Source: a virus. From it: DNA of 64,000 bases. Every line of letters starts with the position of its first letter. Positions within the stretch are counted from its first letter, which is position 1. A program made the position numbers and the translations under genes. The DNA is taken from positions 31,016 to 95,015 of the IMG/VR virus record IMGVR_UViG_3300032579_000010; one strand, 5' to 3'. The notes under the pieces were generated by a model. That model worked only from the letters and a program-made list of their open reading frames with translations, was not told the DNA's origin and searched no databases. Shown piece by piece: positions 47,755-56,088 of this stretch.

Positions 47755-50700
47755 TTAGGCTGTTTCGCCTGATGAGGCTTTATTTTTGAGGTTTTCCTTC
47801 CCCATAACCAGCCATAAGAAATCGTCAGGCTCGGAACTGTCCACGTCGTGCCAGTTGCCGTCAGTGTCCATCCACTTGTCACCCTGAATCCACTGCGGAC
47901 CAAACATACCGTCAGCCCAGTAGCCGTCGGTAACGTTCTTTGGTGCTTCGTCTTGAGCCTTACTCATAAACCCTAGTTTAGCAGACTTAGTAACCTTTGT
48001 CCAACCTAGTGCTTCGGCAATGTTGGTAACCAAAGGCGTGTCAGGAACGAGTGGTGATTGGAAGGCGGCGTAGGACTCGGCAACAGTCTCCTGAAGGGTC
48101 GTCGAGCCGTATCTAGTGCTACCCAAAGAGTTAATGACACTCTGGGTAGAGGGAAGTAATGGGGTGTTTCCCCAGCCTTTACTAGATAGATACGAAGGAA
48201 GGTCGGCTCTAAGAATGTTTCCATCAGGCGTTGACATTCCGTAAGGAACATTTCTGCTGACGTAAAGTTTTATAGAAGAGTCTGTGACCTTATTCCAGTC
48301 TGGTGTTGTCACACCTAGTTCTTGACCTGTCTTGTCGAGGGCGGAATAAATCTGGTCAATGTGGTCTCCAGCAGCAAAGAAGTTGGAGTGACCTAGTTCG
48401 TGGATAACCGTGGACGCAATGCTTTGTTCGGGGTTGGCAATGAGGTCAGAAACCGACCATTCCTTTTGTAGGTCGCCTTCGGTCAAGTCCTTTTGGGTGC
48501 CGTCAGGGAAACCCTGCGACATATTGTTGGTAAAGAAATCTCTTACTTCGTCCGAAGCATTTTGCATACCTGCGATTTCACCAGAACGCCAGTAAACATC
48601 GCTAGCGACGGTAGACCATTTGCCCATTTGGATTGTGTTGGGGTTGGCAGGATTGACCCAAGCGCCAGTTGAGCGGTCAGCATCGTTGGCATGGGTGAAG
48701 TCAAGAGTCTTACCTTCACCGTACTTGTCAATAGCGTTCATAGCGGCTGTAGAAAGTCGTTCACCGGGTGCCCAACCTCGTGCACCCTTGGCGAAAATGA
48801 CGGTGTTGGTTCCCTTTGTGAAGTAAATCTTTCCACCAGACTCGCTCTTAGACCAGCCCTTTGGAACGGGTGCCTTCATGCGAGGCAAGGTCTTACGGGC
48901 TAACAGTGTTTTGGCTTCTTTGTAGCCTTCGCTCGTCCCCTTCCACGTTGCGTTGGAGTTTGGTACGCCACCGATTCCACCAGTCCATTGGTTTCCGTGG
49001 AACGAGTGACCAGAAACATCGCCTTTTGCTACGGGTTTTTCAGCATCAGCCTTGAACTGCAAGTCCATTGCTCGGTAGTACAACTCGGAAGCCTTGTCCT
49101 CGTCTCCTGCGAGTCGTGCTTCCTTGCTGGCTTGTCGCAGTTCCTCAGCCTTTTCAGCATTGGACTTCTCTGACTTTTCCTTTTTTGCTACGTCGAGGAC
49201 TGCTTTGATAACGGCAGTAACTAGTTCTACGGAGTTTTTCACCACAGACTTATTGACACCTGCGGAAGCAATAAGGGTATTGGCGTAGTCTTTTGCCTCA
49301 GCGTCAGTACAGGTGGCGATAGAGCCGAACTTGCTGATTAACTCAGGCGTGGCTGAGACAACTTGCCAGTATTTCGTAAGACTAAATGAGTGGGAGTCTG
49401 AGTAGTCCTTTAGTTCCTGAAGGGTTTGTTCGCCGTTTGCGTCAACGAACTTGTCATCACCGATTTGGAGTGCGTAGTGCTGAACAAAAACGGGTGGATA
49501 GTTCTTACCTTCTTCAGGAGTTATGGGGTCGCCAAGGGCGACAGGCTTACCGTTGGGGTAGATGTTCTGTAGAGCCTTCATAACCACGCCACAACCACCG
49601 AACAGTGGGCTGTTGTTGGGATAGCCAAGATACCCCTGCTTTGTCATAATCCTATTGAACGCATTAATGCTCTCAGACGACATAAAGGCGGATTTCACCT
49701 GTTCGCCTGTAAGCAATGCGCCTTCTGCCGAGCCGTTACCGCCTGTCCACTGATTGCCGTGGAACTCATGTCCTGCCACGTCACCCTTTTTCACCTCTTG
49801 GCTATTGAAGTGGGCGACCATTTTTTTTGCCCACGAGTAGCCAGCATCGCCACCCCAAGCGTCCCAAGCGACACGACCCGGCGACGGGTAACCGTTTTCA
49901 CCAGAACTAAAGCCTTCTGCCTTCTTGTCTGGTTGGTGGCGGTCAAAGTACGCCTTCATACGACGCAGCGTGTCCTCTGAGACACTGTGAGCGCTGGCTA
50001 GGTCGCTGGCTCGCTTGCGTCCAACGGCGGTGAATCCGTCTCCTGCCTTGCCGTCCTTTATCCAGTCCAGCGCACGTTGAGCGGCTTGTTGGACACCCTG
50101 CGGTGGTGTGAATGATTCTGAACTCTTAGCAACGTCTGAGACAGATTTCACTACTGAGGCAACCGAGTCAAGCGCACGGAACGCCTCAATCAACCTGTCA
50201 AGATTGTCAATGAGGTTTTGGAACTTGTCGTCCATTCCCAACTGGGCAAAGTGTGGTTCGAGGGTCGCCAGTTTGGGCTTCATAATCAGCAAAGCCTCTA
50301 GCGTCAAACCACGGTTCCAAAGGTATGCAATGAAGTCTGGCTGTGGCACTCGTGGGCGGAAGTTGCAAAGAGCGTGGTCAATACCGACAATGCGGTTTTC
50401 ACCTGTGTAAATCAAGTTCTTGGGTCGGCGGTCAGCGTTGGCTACGAGGTAGTCAAAAAGACGCAGATTGTCTCCCTGAGCCGTTTCTGGGTAGTATTCC
50501 TCGATTCCCAGTTCCTCGCCTGTCTTGCCCTCAATGAAGGGCATAATGACCGTTTTAGCCCCGTCTGAGGTGAATAGGCAGTCACGGATAGGTGCGTTAA
50601 TAACTTCGCCTACACGGGCAGACAGGTACTCCTGAGCGGAAAGTAGCGGAGCAGGATACAACCTGTGGGTTTTATTTCCGACCCAATCCTTCAGTTCCTT

Positions 50701-50835
50701 TTGGATTCCACCACTACCGTCGGCAAATGTGACAAAAGTGAAGCCGTTGTTTTGGTTTCCCTTGAACTTGCCGTCGAGTAGGTTGCGCTCAACAATGTCA
50801 ATGTTGGTGAAGGTGACAAAGTTGGGTTGGAACAT
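47755..50835 (-). CDS. 1026-residue multidomain virion protein: kinase-like, papain-like and zincin-like modules
   Basis: Modules: 1-220, HipA/PI4K-type kinase-like fold (VANADRRPKNLIYTGENR with D134 and N140, then IDHALCN with D153); 245-340, a phage-typical helical domain (GRVAWDAWGGDAGYSWAKKM); tag 1 at 350-366; 400-525, papain-like (GGCGVVMKAL C415, VQHYALQIGDDKFVDANG H453 and D465); 530-600 helical; tag 2 at 604-620; 630-990, ending in a zincin with HELGH at 812-816. Two copies of KGDVxGHxFHGNQWTGG separate the modules. It is placed in the head gene region, so an ejected or capsid-internal enzyme is the best guess. Individual activities are inferred from motifs. Confidence 0.7.
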   Translation of the reverse strand: MFQPNFVTFTNIDIVERNLLDGKFKGNQNNGFTFVTFADGSGGIQKELKDWVGNKTHRLYPAPLLSAQEYLSARVGEVINAPIRDCLFTSDGAKTVIMPFIEGKTGEELGIEEYYPETAQGDNLRLFDYLVANADRRPKNLIYTGENRIVGIDHALCNFRPRVPQPDFIAYLWNRGLTLEALLIMKPKLATLEPHFAQLGMDDKFQNLIDNLDRLIEAFRALDSVASVVKSVSDVAKSSESFTPPQGVQQAAQRALDWIKDGKAGDGFTAVGRKRASDLASAHSVSEDTLRRMKAYFDRHQPDKKAEGFSSGENGYPSPGRVAWDAWGGDAGYSWAKKMVAHFNSQEVKKGDVAGHEFHGNQWTGGNGSAEGALLTGEQVKSAFMSSESINAFNRIMTKQGYLGYPNNSPLFGGCGVVMKALQNIYPNGKPVALGDPITPEEGKNYPPVFVQHYALQIGDDKFVDANGEQTLQELKDYSDSHSFSLTKYWQVVSATPELISKFGSIATCTDAEAKDYANTLIASAGVNKSVVKNSVELVTAVIKAVLDVAKKEKSEKSNAEKAEELRQASKEARLAGDEDKASELYYRAMDLQFKADAEKPVAKGDVSGHSFHGNQWTGGIGGVPNSNATWKGTSEGYKEAKTLLARKTLPRMKAPVPKGWSKSESGGKIYFTKGTNTVIFAKGARGWAPGERLSTAAMNAIDKYGEGKTLDFTHANDADRSTGAWVNPANPNTIQMGKWSTVASDVYWRSGEIAGMQNASDEVRDFFTNNMSQGFPDGTQKDLTEGDLQKEWSVSDLIANPEQSIASTVIHELGHSNFFAAGDHIDQIYSALDKTGQELGVTTPDWNKVTDSSIKLYVSRNVPYGMSTPDGNILRADLPSYLSSKGWGNTPLLPSTQSVINSLGSTRYGSTTLQETVAESYAAFQSPLVPDTPLVTNIAEALGWTKVTKSAKLGFMSKAQDEAPKNVTDGYWADGMFGPQWIQGDKWMDTDGNWHDVDSSEPDDFLWLVMGKENLKNKASSGETA

Positions 50836-50872
50836 AGGGCATCCTCTCTGAAACCCAAGCCTACTTTAGGAT

Positions 50873-50962
50873 TTAAGCCTTTTGGATTTCGCCAGAAGCG
50901 TGTCCAGCAGGTTCTCCTGTTGCATCAATGTGACGTAGTTGGCAGAAGCCCTCTGGGTTGTC
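50873..50962 (-). pseudogene. Out-of-frame duplicate of the NPEGFCQLRH segment
   Basis: In a different frame from the gene that ends at 50961, the minus strand codes RFDNPEGFCQLRHIDATGEP, AGHASGEIQKA and a TAA at 50873-50875. The same segment (NPEGFCQLRHIDATGEPAG) occurs in frame near 51,370 in that neighbouring gene. There is no start codon with an SD. It is either the end of the gene reached by a frameshift, or a decayed duplication. Confidence 0.6.
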
Positions 50963-51596
50963 AAAGCGGAACCCCAGCAGCAACCCGTGAGGCGGCTGAA
51001 GCCGTGCTTGCGTTTGCGGCTATGTTGGTTCGGTTTCCCGAACGGGCGAAATCCCCTGCTTGCTTTGAGGCACTATCATGCGCCAACGCTGCTTGGAAAT
51101 GAAGTTGGCTTACCAATCCGTTTGTTTTATCCGCCAAATCAAAGTGCGCCCTTGCAAGTTCAGCGTGTTTACTGGCTATGTCTTGCAAGTTGTGTACTTT
51201 ATTGGGGTCTGCGTCAGGCGTATTTTGGACTTTTGACGCAAAGTTAGCAAGGTCTTTTGCTTTGGAAGCAACGTCTTTGGCTTGTTCGTAATCTTCTTGT
51301 TTGGCGTACTGGTTTCCCCGAAATGGGTGACCTGAAAAGTCGCCCTTAGCGATTTCACCACTTGCCTTGCCTGCAGGCTCACCCGTAGCGTCAATGTGGC
51401 GGAGTTGGCAGAACCCTTCTGGGTTGTCTATGTGCTTTCCAGCAATGGCAACACAAGCGTCAAAGTCACCGGGGCTACCCCAGTCAATCTGACCGTCAGC
51501 GCCGTTGTTGTACCAGTCAATCAAGCCTTGGGCATTTCCCGCCTTGTGGATTTCCACCTCACGGGCGTACTTGACCCAAGACAGAATGTCAGACAT
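50961..51596 (-). CDS. GHxFxGN-tagged protein with NPEGFCQLRH domain
   Basis: Start at the ATG at 51596 (MSDILSWVKYAREVEIHKAG); the longer frame would need TTG. A domain with DNPEGFCQLRHIDATGE is followed by the tag IAKGDFSGHPFRGNQY, then an Ala/Lys-rich helical region (KHAELARAHFDLADKTNG). It shares the 'xxEIxxW' leader idea of its neighbours only loosely (DILSWVKYA). Likely internal virion protein. Confidence 0.65.
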   Translation of the reverse strand: MSDILSWVKYAREVEIHKAGNAQGLIDWYNNGADGQIDWGSPGDFDACVAIAGKHIDNPEGFCQLRHIDATGEPAGKASGEIAKGDFSGHPFRGNQYAKQEDYEQAKDVASKAKDLANFASKVQNTPDADPNKVHNLQDIASKHAELARAHFDLADKTNGLVSQLHFQAALAHDSASKQAGDFARSGNRTNIAANASTASAASRVAAGVPL

Positions 51597-51606
51597 GACG
51601 AACCGA

Positions 51607-52818
51607 CTAGCCGTTAGCAACCATTGGGCTTTGTAGTGCGTCAGCCTGAGCGTTTAGGCGACCAGCGTAAGCACGTTGAACTGCGGCAAGTCCACGTTGT
51701 TCTGAACGTGCATCATCATCGCCAGTTTCCTTTGCGTGGAGTCCAGCAATACCTTCGTGGCTTCCTGCGGCTTGCATACGCAACTTCGCAGCAGTACGGA
51801 GTTCTTCCGCAGCCTTTTCAGTACGACCTACAGCGAGGTGTCCCTGAGCAAGTGCTTCGTGAGCATCTGCGGCAGACTTCGAGGCTTCAGCAGACTTGGC
51901 GTAACGAGACATTGTTTGCTTCCAACCTTCACGAATACCTAGGCGTGGGAAGTTACGAGCACCACCAGTCCATTGGTTGCCGTTGAATGAGTGTCCGGGT
52001 TGAGCACCTGAACCAGCACCGCCCTTGGCGATGTAGTCCTGATAAGCCTCTGACTTTTGGAAGTCCTTAGTAAGAAGTTCGTCTGTGTCAAATGGGTTGT
52101 TTTCAGCACTCTTGCTCAAAGCACCAATAAATACTGCGAGTGGGATAAATCCAGTTCCACATCCGTCACAACCTTCGCCCATGCAAGCAGGGCAGGTTAC
52201 GTCTGGGTTTTCTGGGTAGTCCGATGAGTCATCGTCGTCTGAACTGTCGTCAGGTTGACCGCTAGCGTCAAGCATTACAGCAGGGCCGTCAGAAAAAGAC
52301 TTGGTGAGCGAGAAGTCAGGAACCATAACACCATTTTGGTTCATAATCAACTTAGGAGCAACCTCAACTACGTCATCTTCCTTTTCGGTTTCTTGGTCTT
52401 CAGGCTGGTCTGGACCGTCCTGAACCATTTGACCGTAGCGGTTAGGGATTTCACCCTTAGCCACAGCACGGATACCCTCAAGAGCAGACTTAGCAAGGTC
52501 GAGTTGCTCGTTAGCCTCAGTCGAAGCCTTGTCAGCGTCACGGAAACCAGCGAGAGCGTTGTTGTAAGCCTTGCGCAGTTCCTCACGGTTCCACGACGAC
52601 TTGGCTACAGAATCGAAGTAAGCGATTTCAGTAGCCTTGAGGGTGGCGGTTGCCTTCTCAAGACGGAAGTTGGCGTTATCCACTGCGGACAAAGCCACTA
52701 CCTCAGCCTGTGCGGCCTTAAGGATTTGCTCGCCAGCAACACGCTGGGCGTTCTTCTCGTCAATGCCCTTTTGTACAAACGCAAGGGTGCTGGGAGTTGT
52801 GGTCGTGGTTTTAATCAT
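51607..52818 (-). CDS. GHxFxGN-tagged protein with DnaJ-like zinc motif
   Basis: 403 residues. N-terminal 130 are helical/coiled; an acidic DSSDDDDSSD stretch; a zinc motif TCPACMGEGCDGCG (DnaJ-type); then KGGAGSGAQPGHSFNGNQWT as the tag; and a C-terminal helical array (SAADAHEALAQGHLAVGRTE). SD AAAGG upstream of the ATG. The promoter-like AAAATGCTACACC (plus-strand reading, 52846-52858) is about 30 bases upstream. Function unknown. Confidence 0.6.
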   Translation of the reverse strand: MIKTTTTTPSTLAFVQKGIDEKNAQRVAGEQILKAAQAEVVALSAVDNANFRLEKATATLKATEIAYFDSVAKSSWNREELRKAYNNALAGFRDADKASTEANEQLDLAKSALEGIRAVAKGEIPNRYGQMVQDGPDQPEDQETEKEDDVVEVAPKLIMNQNGVMVPDFSLTKSFSDGPAVMLDASGQPDDSSDDDDSSDYPENPDVTCPACMGEGCDGCGTGFIPLAVFIGALSKSAENNPFDTDELLTKDFQKSEAYQDYIAKGGAGSGAQPGHSFNGNQWTGGARNFPRLGIREGWKQTMSRYAKSAEASKSAADAHEALAQGHLAVGRTEKAAEELRTAAKLRMQAAGSHEGIAGLHAKETGDDDARSEQRGLAAVQRAYAGRLNAQADALQSPMVANG

Positions 52819-52845
52819 AGGGATTTTGCCTTTCGCTCTATGGTG

Positions 52846-52858
52846 AAAATGCTACACC
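52846..52858 (-). promoter_or_regulatory. GGTGTAGCATTTT element
   Basis: Variant of the 13-mer, upstream of the 403-residue tagged protein. Confidence 0.4.
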
Positions 52859-52897
52859 GTGTTTCGTAAATCCTTGTTCCTAAAGGTTTTTTATTGC

Positions 52898-53362
52898 TTA
52901 AAACTTTGCGTGAAGTGGGTGACTTTCATCAAGCCCATTGTCGTTGCGAGCACTCACACCGTTAGGTACAAATAGTGGGTGGCTTGGGTCAAGACTGTTC
53001 ATAGACTTTTCCACCTCGTCAGACTCAACCTCAACCTCAGGCTCAACCTCAGGCTCAACCTCGACTTCGGCAGACTTCTTAATCCACTGCTCAGGAATCA
53101 TGTCCTCGGCACCGAGAGCCTTGGCTTGCTCGATAATGTGAGCGTGAACAGCGTCTTGGTCTTTGGCACGACCAGCCGACTGAATAGCGTTGGCGAGGTC
53201 TTCCTTGTTAGCAATCGGGAAAGAACCGTCAGGCATAGCCTTGCCCTTTTCAGCAAGTGCTTGGCGCTCGTCTTGCGAAACTTCACGCTTCGAGACAACC
53301 TTGTGACCAAGTGACTTGGCTACCCACTCTGCGATTTCTGCGTCTGTGATTTGTTCTGACAT
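52898..53362 (-). CDS. DUF6582-like protein with acidic repeat
   Basis: 154 residues. N-terminal ITDAEIAEWVAKSLGHKV leader; then the widespread phage/actinobacterial domain KGKAMPDGSFPIANKEDLAN, AIQSAGRAKDQDAVHAHIIE, ALGAEDMIPEQW, which I recall as DUF6582; then a VEPEVEPEVEVE acidic repeat and a repeated SHPL motif at the end (LDPSHPLF, LDESHPLH). It lacks the GNQW tag that its neighbours carry. Likely head-associated. Confidence 0.7.
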   Translation of the reverse strand: MSEQITDAEIAEWVAKSLGHKVVSKREVSQDERQALAEKGKAMPDGSFPIANKEDLANAIQSAGRAKDQDAVHAHIIEQAKALGAEDMIPEQWIKKSAEVEVEPEVEPEVEVESDEVEKSMNSLDPSHPLFVPNGVSARNDNGLDESHPLHAKF

Positions 53363-53380
53363 TTCAGTACGTTCTTTCTA

Positions 53381-54061
53381 TTAGGCGGTTGCTGGGAGGC
53401 GGTTAGCGTTACCTGCGCTCTGAACACCAGCGGTCAGGCTTTGTACGGTGTTAGAGGCGGTCTGCGCTGCGTCCTGAGCGATTTGTGCTCGCATACCAGC
53501 CATCGAAGCGCCAGCAGGGTCAGCCTGTCCGTCAATACGACCAGCGTCATTCGTCGCCTTAGAAGCGATTTCAGCAAGGTCGCCAGCGTGGTGGGCTGAG
53601 GCGTAGAGAGCCTTTGCCTGTTGGTGACCAGTAGTGCCCGTGTCTTGCTTACGAGCGGCCCAAGCGGCGTGGCGAGCGGCTTCGTTGAAGTGACGCATCG
53701 CATCGCCGTGTTGCCCAGCACGAAGGCTTGCCTGTGCTGCGTCGGCTTCTTGCTTAGCAAGGGCGAGGTGGGTGTTGCCTGAAAGGTATTCGTCACCACG
53801 GGCATTGTGAGCGGTGGCTTGGAATGAGGCAGAGGTGTGACCGTTTCCACGGAAAGGGTGACCATCGTGTTCACCTGAACCCGGTCCGCCCTTTTCTACG
53901 TTCTGTACGCAGTCGGGGCAATCTACGTTGCCGTCCTTAATGGTGCCAGTACCACCACAAGTCTCACAGTCGGGGTTAGGCGACTTCGCCTTTTCCACCT
54001 CACGGTAGGCAGGGATGTTCATCTCTTCGATGACTTCGTTAGTTTCAACGGCTTCAGACAT
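53381..54061 (-). CDS. GHxFxGN-tagged helical protein with zinc motif
   Basis: 226 residues: leader, DnaJ-type zinc motif (DCETCGGTGTIKDGNVDCPD), tag GGPGSGEHDGHPFRGNGHT, then Ala/His-rich helical repeats (NTHLALAKQEADAAQASLRA; HFNEAARHAAWAARKQ). GAAAGGAA precedes the ATG and a TAAATGCTACCCC box lies at 54102-54114. Likely cargo of the head. Confidence 0.65.
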   Translation of the reverse strand: MSEAVETNEVIEEMNIPAYREVEKAKSPNPDCETCGGTGTIKDGNVDCPDCVQNVEKGGPGSGEHDGHPFRGNGHTSASFQATAHNARGDEYLSGNTHLALAKQEADAAQASLRAGQHGDAMRHFNEAARHAAWAARKQDTGTTGHQQAKALYASAHHAGDLAEIASKATNDAGRIDGQADPAGASMAGMRAQIAQDAAQTASNTVQSLTAGVQSAGNANRLPATA

Positions 54062-54101
54062 AGGGGTTCCTTTCGGACGGATTAAGTAGTGTCTACTGCC
54101 T

Positions 54102-54114
54102 TAAATGCTACCCC
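54102..54114 (-). promoter_or_regulatory. GGGGTAGCATTTA element before a tagged cargo gene
   Basis: Same 13-mer as before the protease gene, 41 bases before the ATG of the 226-residue protein. Confidence 0.5.
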
Positions 54115-54150
54115 TAGTTTTAGAAATCTTGGTTTAGATACCCGATTTCA

Positions 54151-54609
54151 CTACTGCGCTAGGTCTGGGCGCTGGCTTAAGATGTAGCGAACCGACGAGT
54201 GGAAGTTGTTGTCCGTCAGGGCGTTAATGTCGGCTGGGGTCGCCTGATTCACAAGCCACTTCGGGATTGCGTCTGCTGAACGCTCGTCGTTGCTCATTTT
54301 GGGAGTTCCCTTAATGGCTTCTGCCATGTCGGGGTGACGGTCTTCCGCTTCCATAATCTTGGCGGCGGTGTCAGTCATTGGGACTTGGTTCCAGTCAGAG
54401 GCGTAATCGCTGGCTTTTACCGAGGAAAGTGCTTCGGGCGTATTGTTCTTGTCGCCCCAGTTTCCACCACCAGACGTGTACTGGTTACCGTGGAAAGCGT
54501 GTCCCGGCACGTCTCCTTTGGCTACGAGGTCTGGCTGAGTAGCCTCGCCCATAGAGGCTTGTAGCCAAGCCGTGATTTCAGCATCGCTTGTGTCTTCCCA
54601 GTTGGTCAT
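54151..54609 (-). CDS. GHxFHGNQY-tagged protein
   Basis: 152 residues. Leader DTSDAEITAWLQASMGEA, tag AKGDVPGHAFHGNQYTSGG, then a helical domain (MTDTAAKIMEAEDRHPDMAE; PADINALTDNNFHSSVRYIL). AAGGGG precedes the ATG. TAG stop directly followed by TGA. Unknown, same family as neighbours. Confidence 0.62.
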   Translation of the reverse strand: MTNWEDTSDAEITAWLQASMGEATQPDLVAKGDVPGHAFHGNQYTSGGGNWGDKNNTPEALSSVKASDYASDWNQVPMTDTAAKIMEAEDRHPDMAEAIKGTPKMSNDERSADAIPKWLVNQATPADINALTDNNFHSSVRYILSQRPDLAQ

Positions 54610-54611
54610 TG

Positions 54612-55046
54612 TTAGCCCCTTGCGGCTCGGCTCATAGCATCGGCTGTTTTTGATGCGTCAGAGGCGTTAATAAGAGAATCTTGTAGGTTGCTGTTTGCTT
54701 CGTTGTACATATCACGCATTTCTGGCGTTGCGTCTGTTGCGCCAGCCATTCCAGCAGCGTCTTCGACGTTTTCCTTGGCTTCCTTAGCGTCTTGGTAAGC
54801 CTTTACAGCGTTGATGTGAGCCGTGACTGCCTTGTCGTTCAAAAGAGCAGTCTTTGTGTCGCCTAGGGCATCTGCCTTGTCACGAGCGATTGAGTGCGCC
54901 GTTGCTTGTCCGAGGTGATAAGAAATAGCCTCGTTAATGGCACCCCCAACGCCAGCGCCCCATTGGTTGCCATGAAAAGCGTGTCCAGCAACGTCGCCCT
55001 TGGCAAAACGTACCCAGTTAATGATTTCAGCGTTGAGTTCAGTCAT
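54612..55046 (-). CDS. GHxFHGNQW-tagged helical protein
   Basis: 144 residues. Leader MTELNAEIINWVRFAKGDV merges with tag GHAFHGNQWGAG, followed by Ala-rich helices (AHINAVKAYQDAKEAKENVE). The first 30 residues are the clearest example of the 'leader + tag' pattern. Weak SD. Unknown function. Confidence 0.62.
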   Translation of the reverse strand: MTELNAEIINWVRFAKGDVAGHAFHGNQWGAGVGGAINEAISYHLGQATAHSIARDKADALGDTKTALLNDKAVTAHINAVKAYQDAKEAKENVEDAAGMAGATDATPEMRDMYNEANSNLQDSLINASDASKTADAMSRAARG

Positions 55047-55049
55047 TAT

Positions 55050-55580
55050 TTATCCAACCATTGAGTTAAAAGAAGCGCTTAGAGCGTCGTTGCTTGCTTG
55101 GTGAGCGTCACTAGGAAGGTCGCTAAACGTAGGCAAATAGGCTTTGCCTTCACCGTTGTTTTCACCAAGAGCCTTTATGTACGCTTGGTGAGCAACGTCT
55201 GAGGCGTGGAGATTTGCTTCTGCTTCCTTAAGGTCGCCACGGTCGGCGTGAATACCCGCTAAGGCTGAGTGAAGAAGCGATAGGCGGTTGAGGTCATTAA
55301 CCTTTGTGCCTGTAGTGAGCATACGATTACGCAATGCAGAAATCTTTTGCGAAGCGTCACGCACCGCTAGGTTGCTGTGTTCACGGTCTGCCCCAGCGTG
55401 TGTCCCGCCAGACATTTGACCTGCCGACCACTGGTTTCCGTGGAAAGCGTGTCCGGGTACGTCACCCTTTGCTATTTCACCAACCTTCGCCCAAGTAGGT
55501 GCGAGGTTGTCTGTGGAAAAAGGATTATTCATTGTTATTCCTTTAGGCGAGTTGATTATTTCAGCATCTATGTCAGTCAT
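55050..55580 (-). CDS. GHxFHGNQW-tagged helical protein
   Basis: 176 residues from the ATG at 55580, which overlaps the previous stop (TAATG). An internal ATG at 55532 has the better SD (AAAGGAATAACA) and aligns with the neighbour (NNPFSTDNLAPTWAKVGEIA versus SFNTNDLVPNWSKASEILKG). The first 16 residues (MTDIDAEIIN) look like a leftover of another family leader. Tag KGDVPGHAFHGNQWSAG, then helices (HSALAGIHADRGDLKEAEAN). Confidence 0.6.
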   Translation of the reverse strand: MTDIDAEIINSPKGITMNNPFSTDNLAPTWAKVGEIAKGDVPGHAFHGNQWSAGQMSGGTHAGADREHSNLAVRDASQKISALRNRMLTTGTKVNDLNRLSLLHSALAGIHADRGDLKEAEANLHASDVAHQAYIKALGENNGEGKAYLPTFSDLPSDAHQASNDALSASFNSMVG

Positions 55581-56077
55581 TAGCGATACTCATCGAATGG
55601 TGCTAGCAAAGAAGTTTTAAGATTGGCATTTACAGTTGCGTTAAATGCTTTTGAGGTAGCGTCTGACGCTGACCTTGCCTCTGGTTGGTTTGCCGAGTAT
55701 GGCTCTGCATCGTATTGCGCATTTTTAGCACCTAAGTGCGCCTCTGCTGCGTCAAGGTGCGCCTGATATGCGTCACCTGCTCTACCCCATCTTTGTGGTG
55801 GGATTTGACCACTTTGAACGGCATCTAGAATGTCTCTTGCAAGTTGAACGTGACCACTAGCAATAGTCCCGTGTTGGAAAGCCATTGCACTTCCGTTTTC
55901 ACCACGGTTTGAACGATTAACAACAGACCTAGAAGCAGTAGTAAGTGCCTTTGACTGCCCTACGGCTGTTGTTGCTTGCCATTGGTTGCCGTGAAAGGCG
56001 TGACCTACGACATCCCCTTTAAGGATTTCACTAGCCTTAGACCAGTTTGGAACGAGGTCGTTTGTATTGAATGACAT
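55580..56077 (-). CDS. GHxFHGNQW-tagged helical protein
   Basis: 165 residues. MSFNTNDLVPNWSKASEIL leader, tag KGDVVGHAFHGNQW, then helical hairpins (HVQLARDILDAVQSGQIPPQ; AHLDAAEAHLGAKNAQYDAE). AAGGAGAG seven bases upstream of the ATG. First of the tagged series after the protease gene, so it may be its substrate. Confidence 0.62.
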   Translation of the reverse strand: MSFNTNDLVPNWSKASEILKGDVVGHAFHGNQWQATTAVGQSKALTTASRSVVNRSNRGENGSAMAFQHGTIASGHVQLARDILDAVQSGQIPPQRWGRAGDAYQAHLDAAEAHLGAKNAQYDAEPYSANQPEARSASDATSKAFNATVNANLKTSLLAPFDEYR

Positions 56078-56088
56078 AGTTGCTCTCC

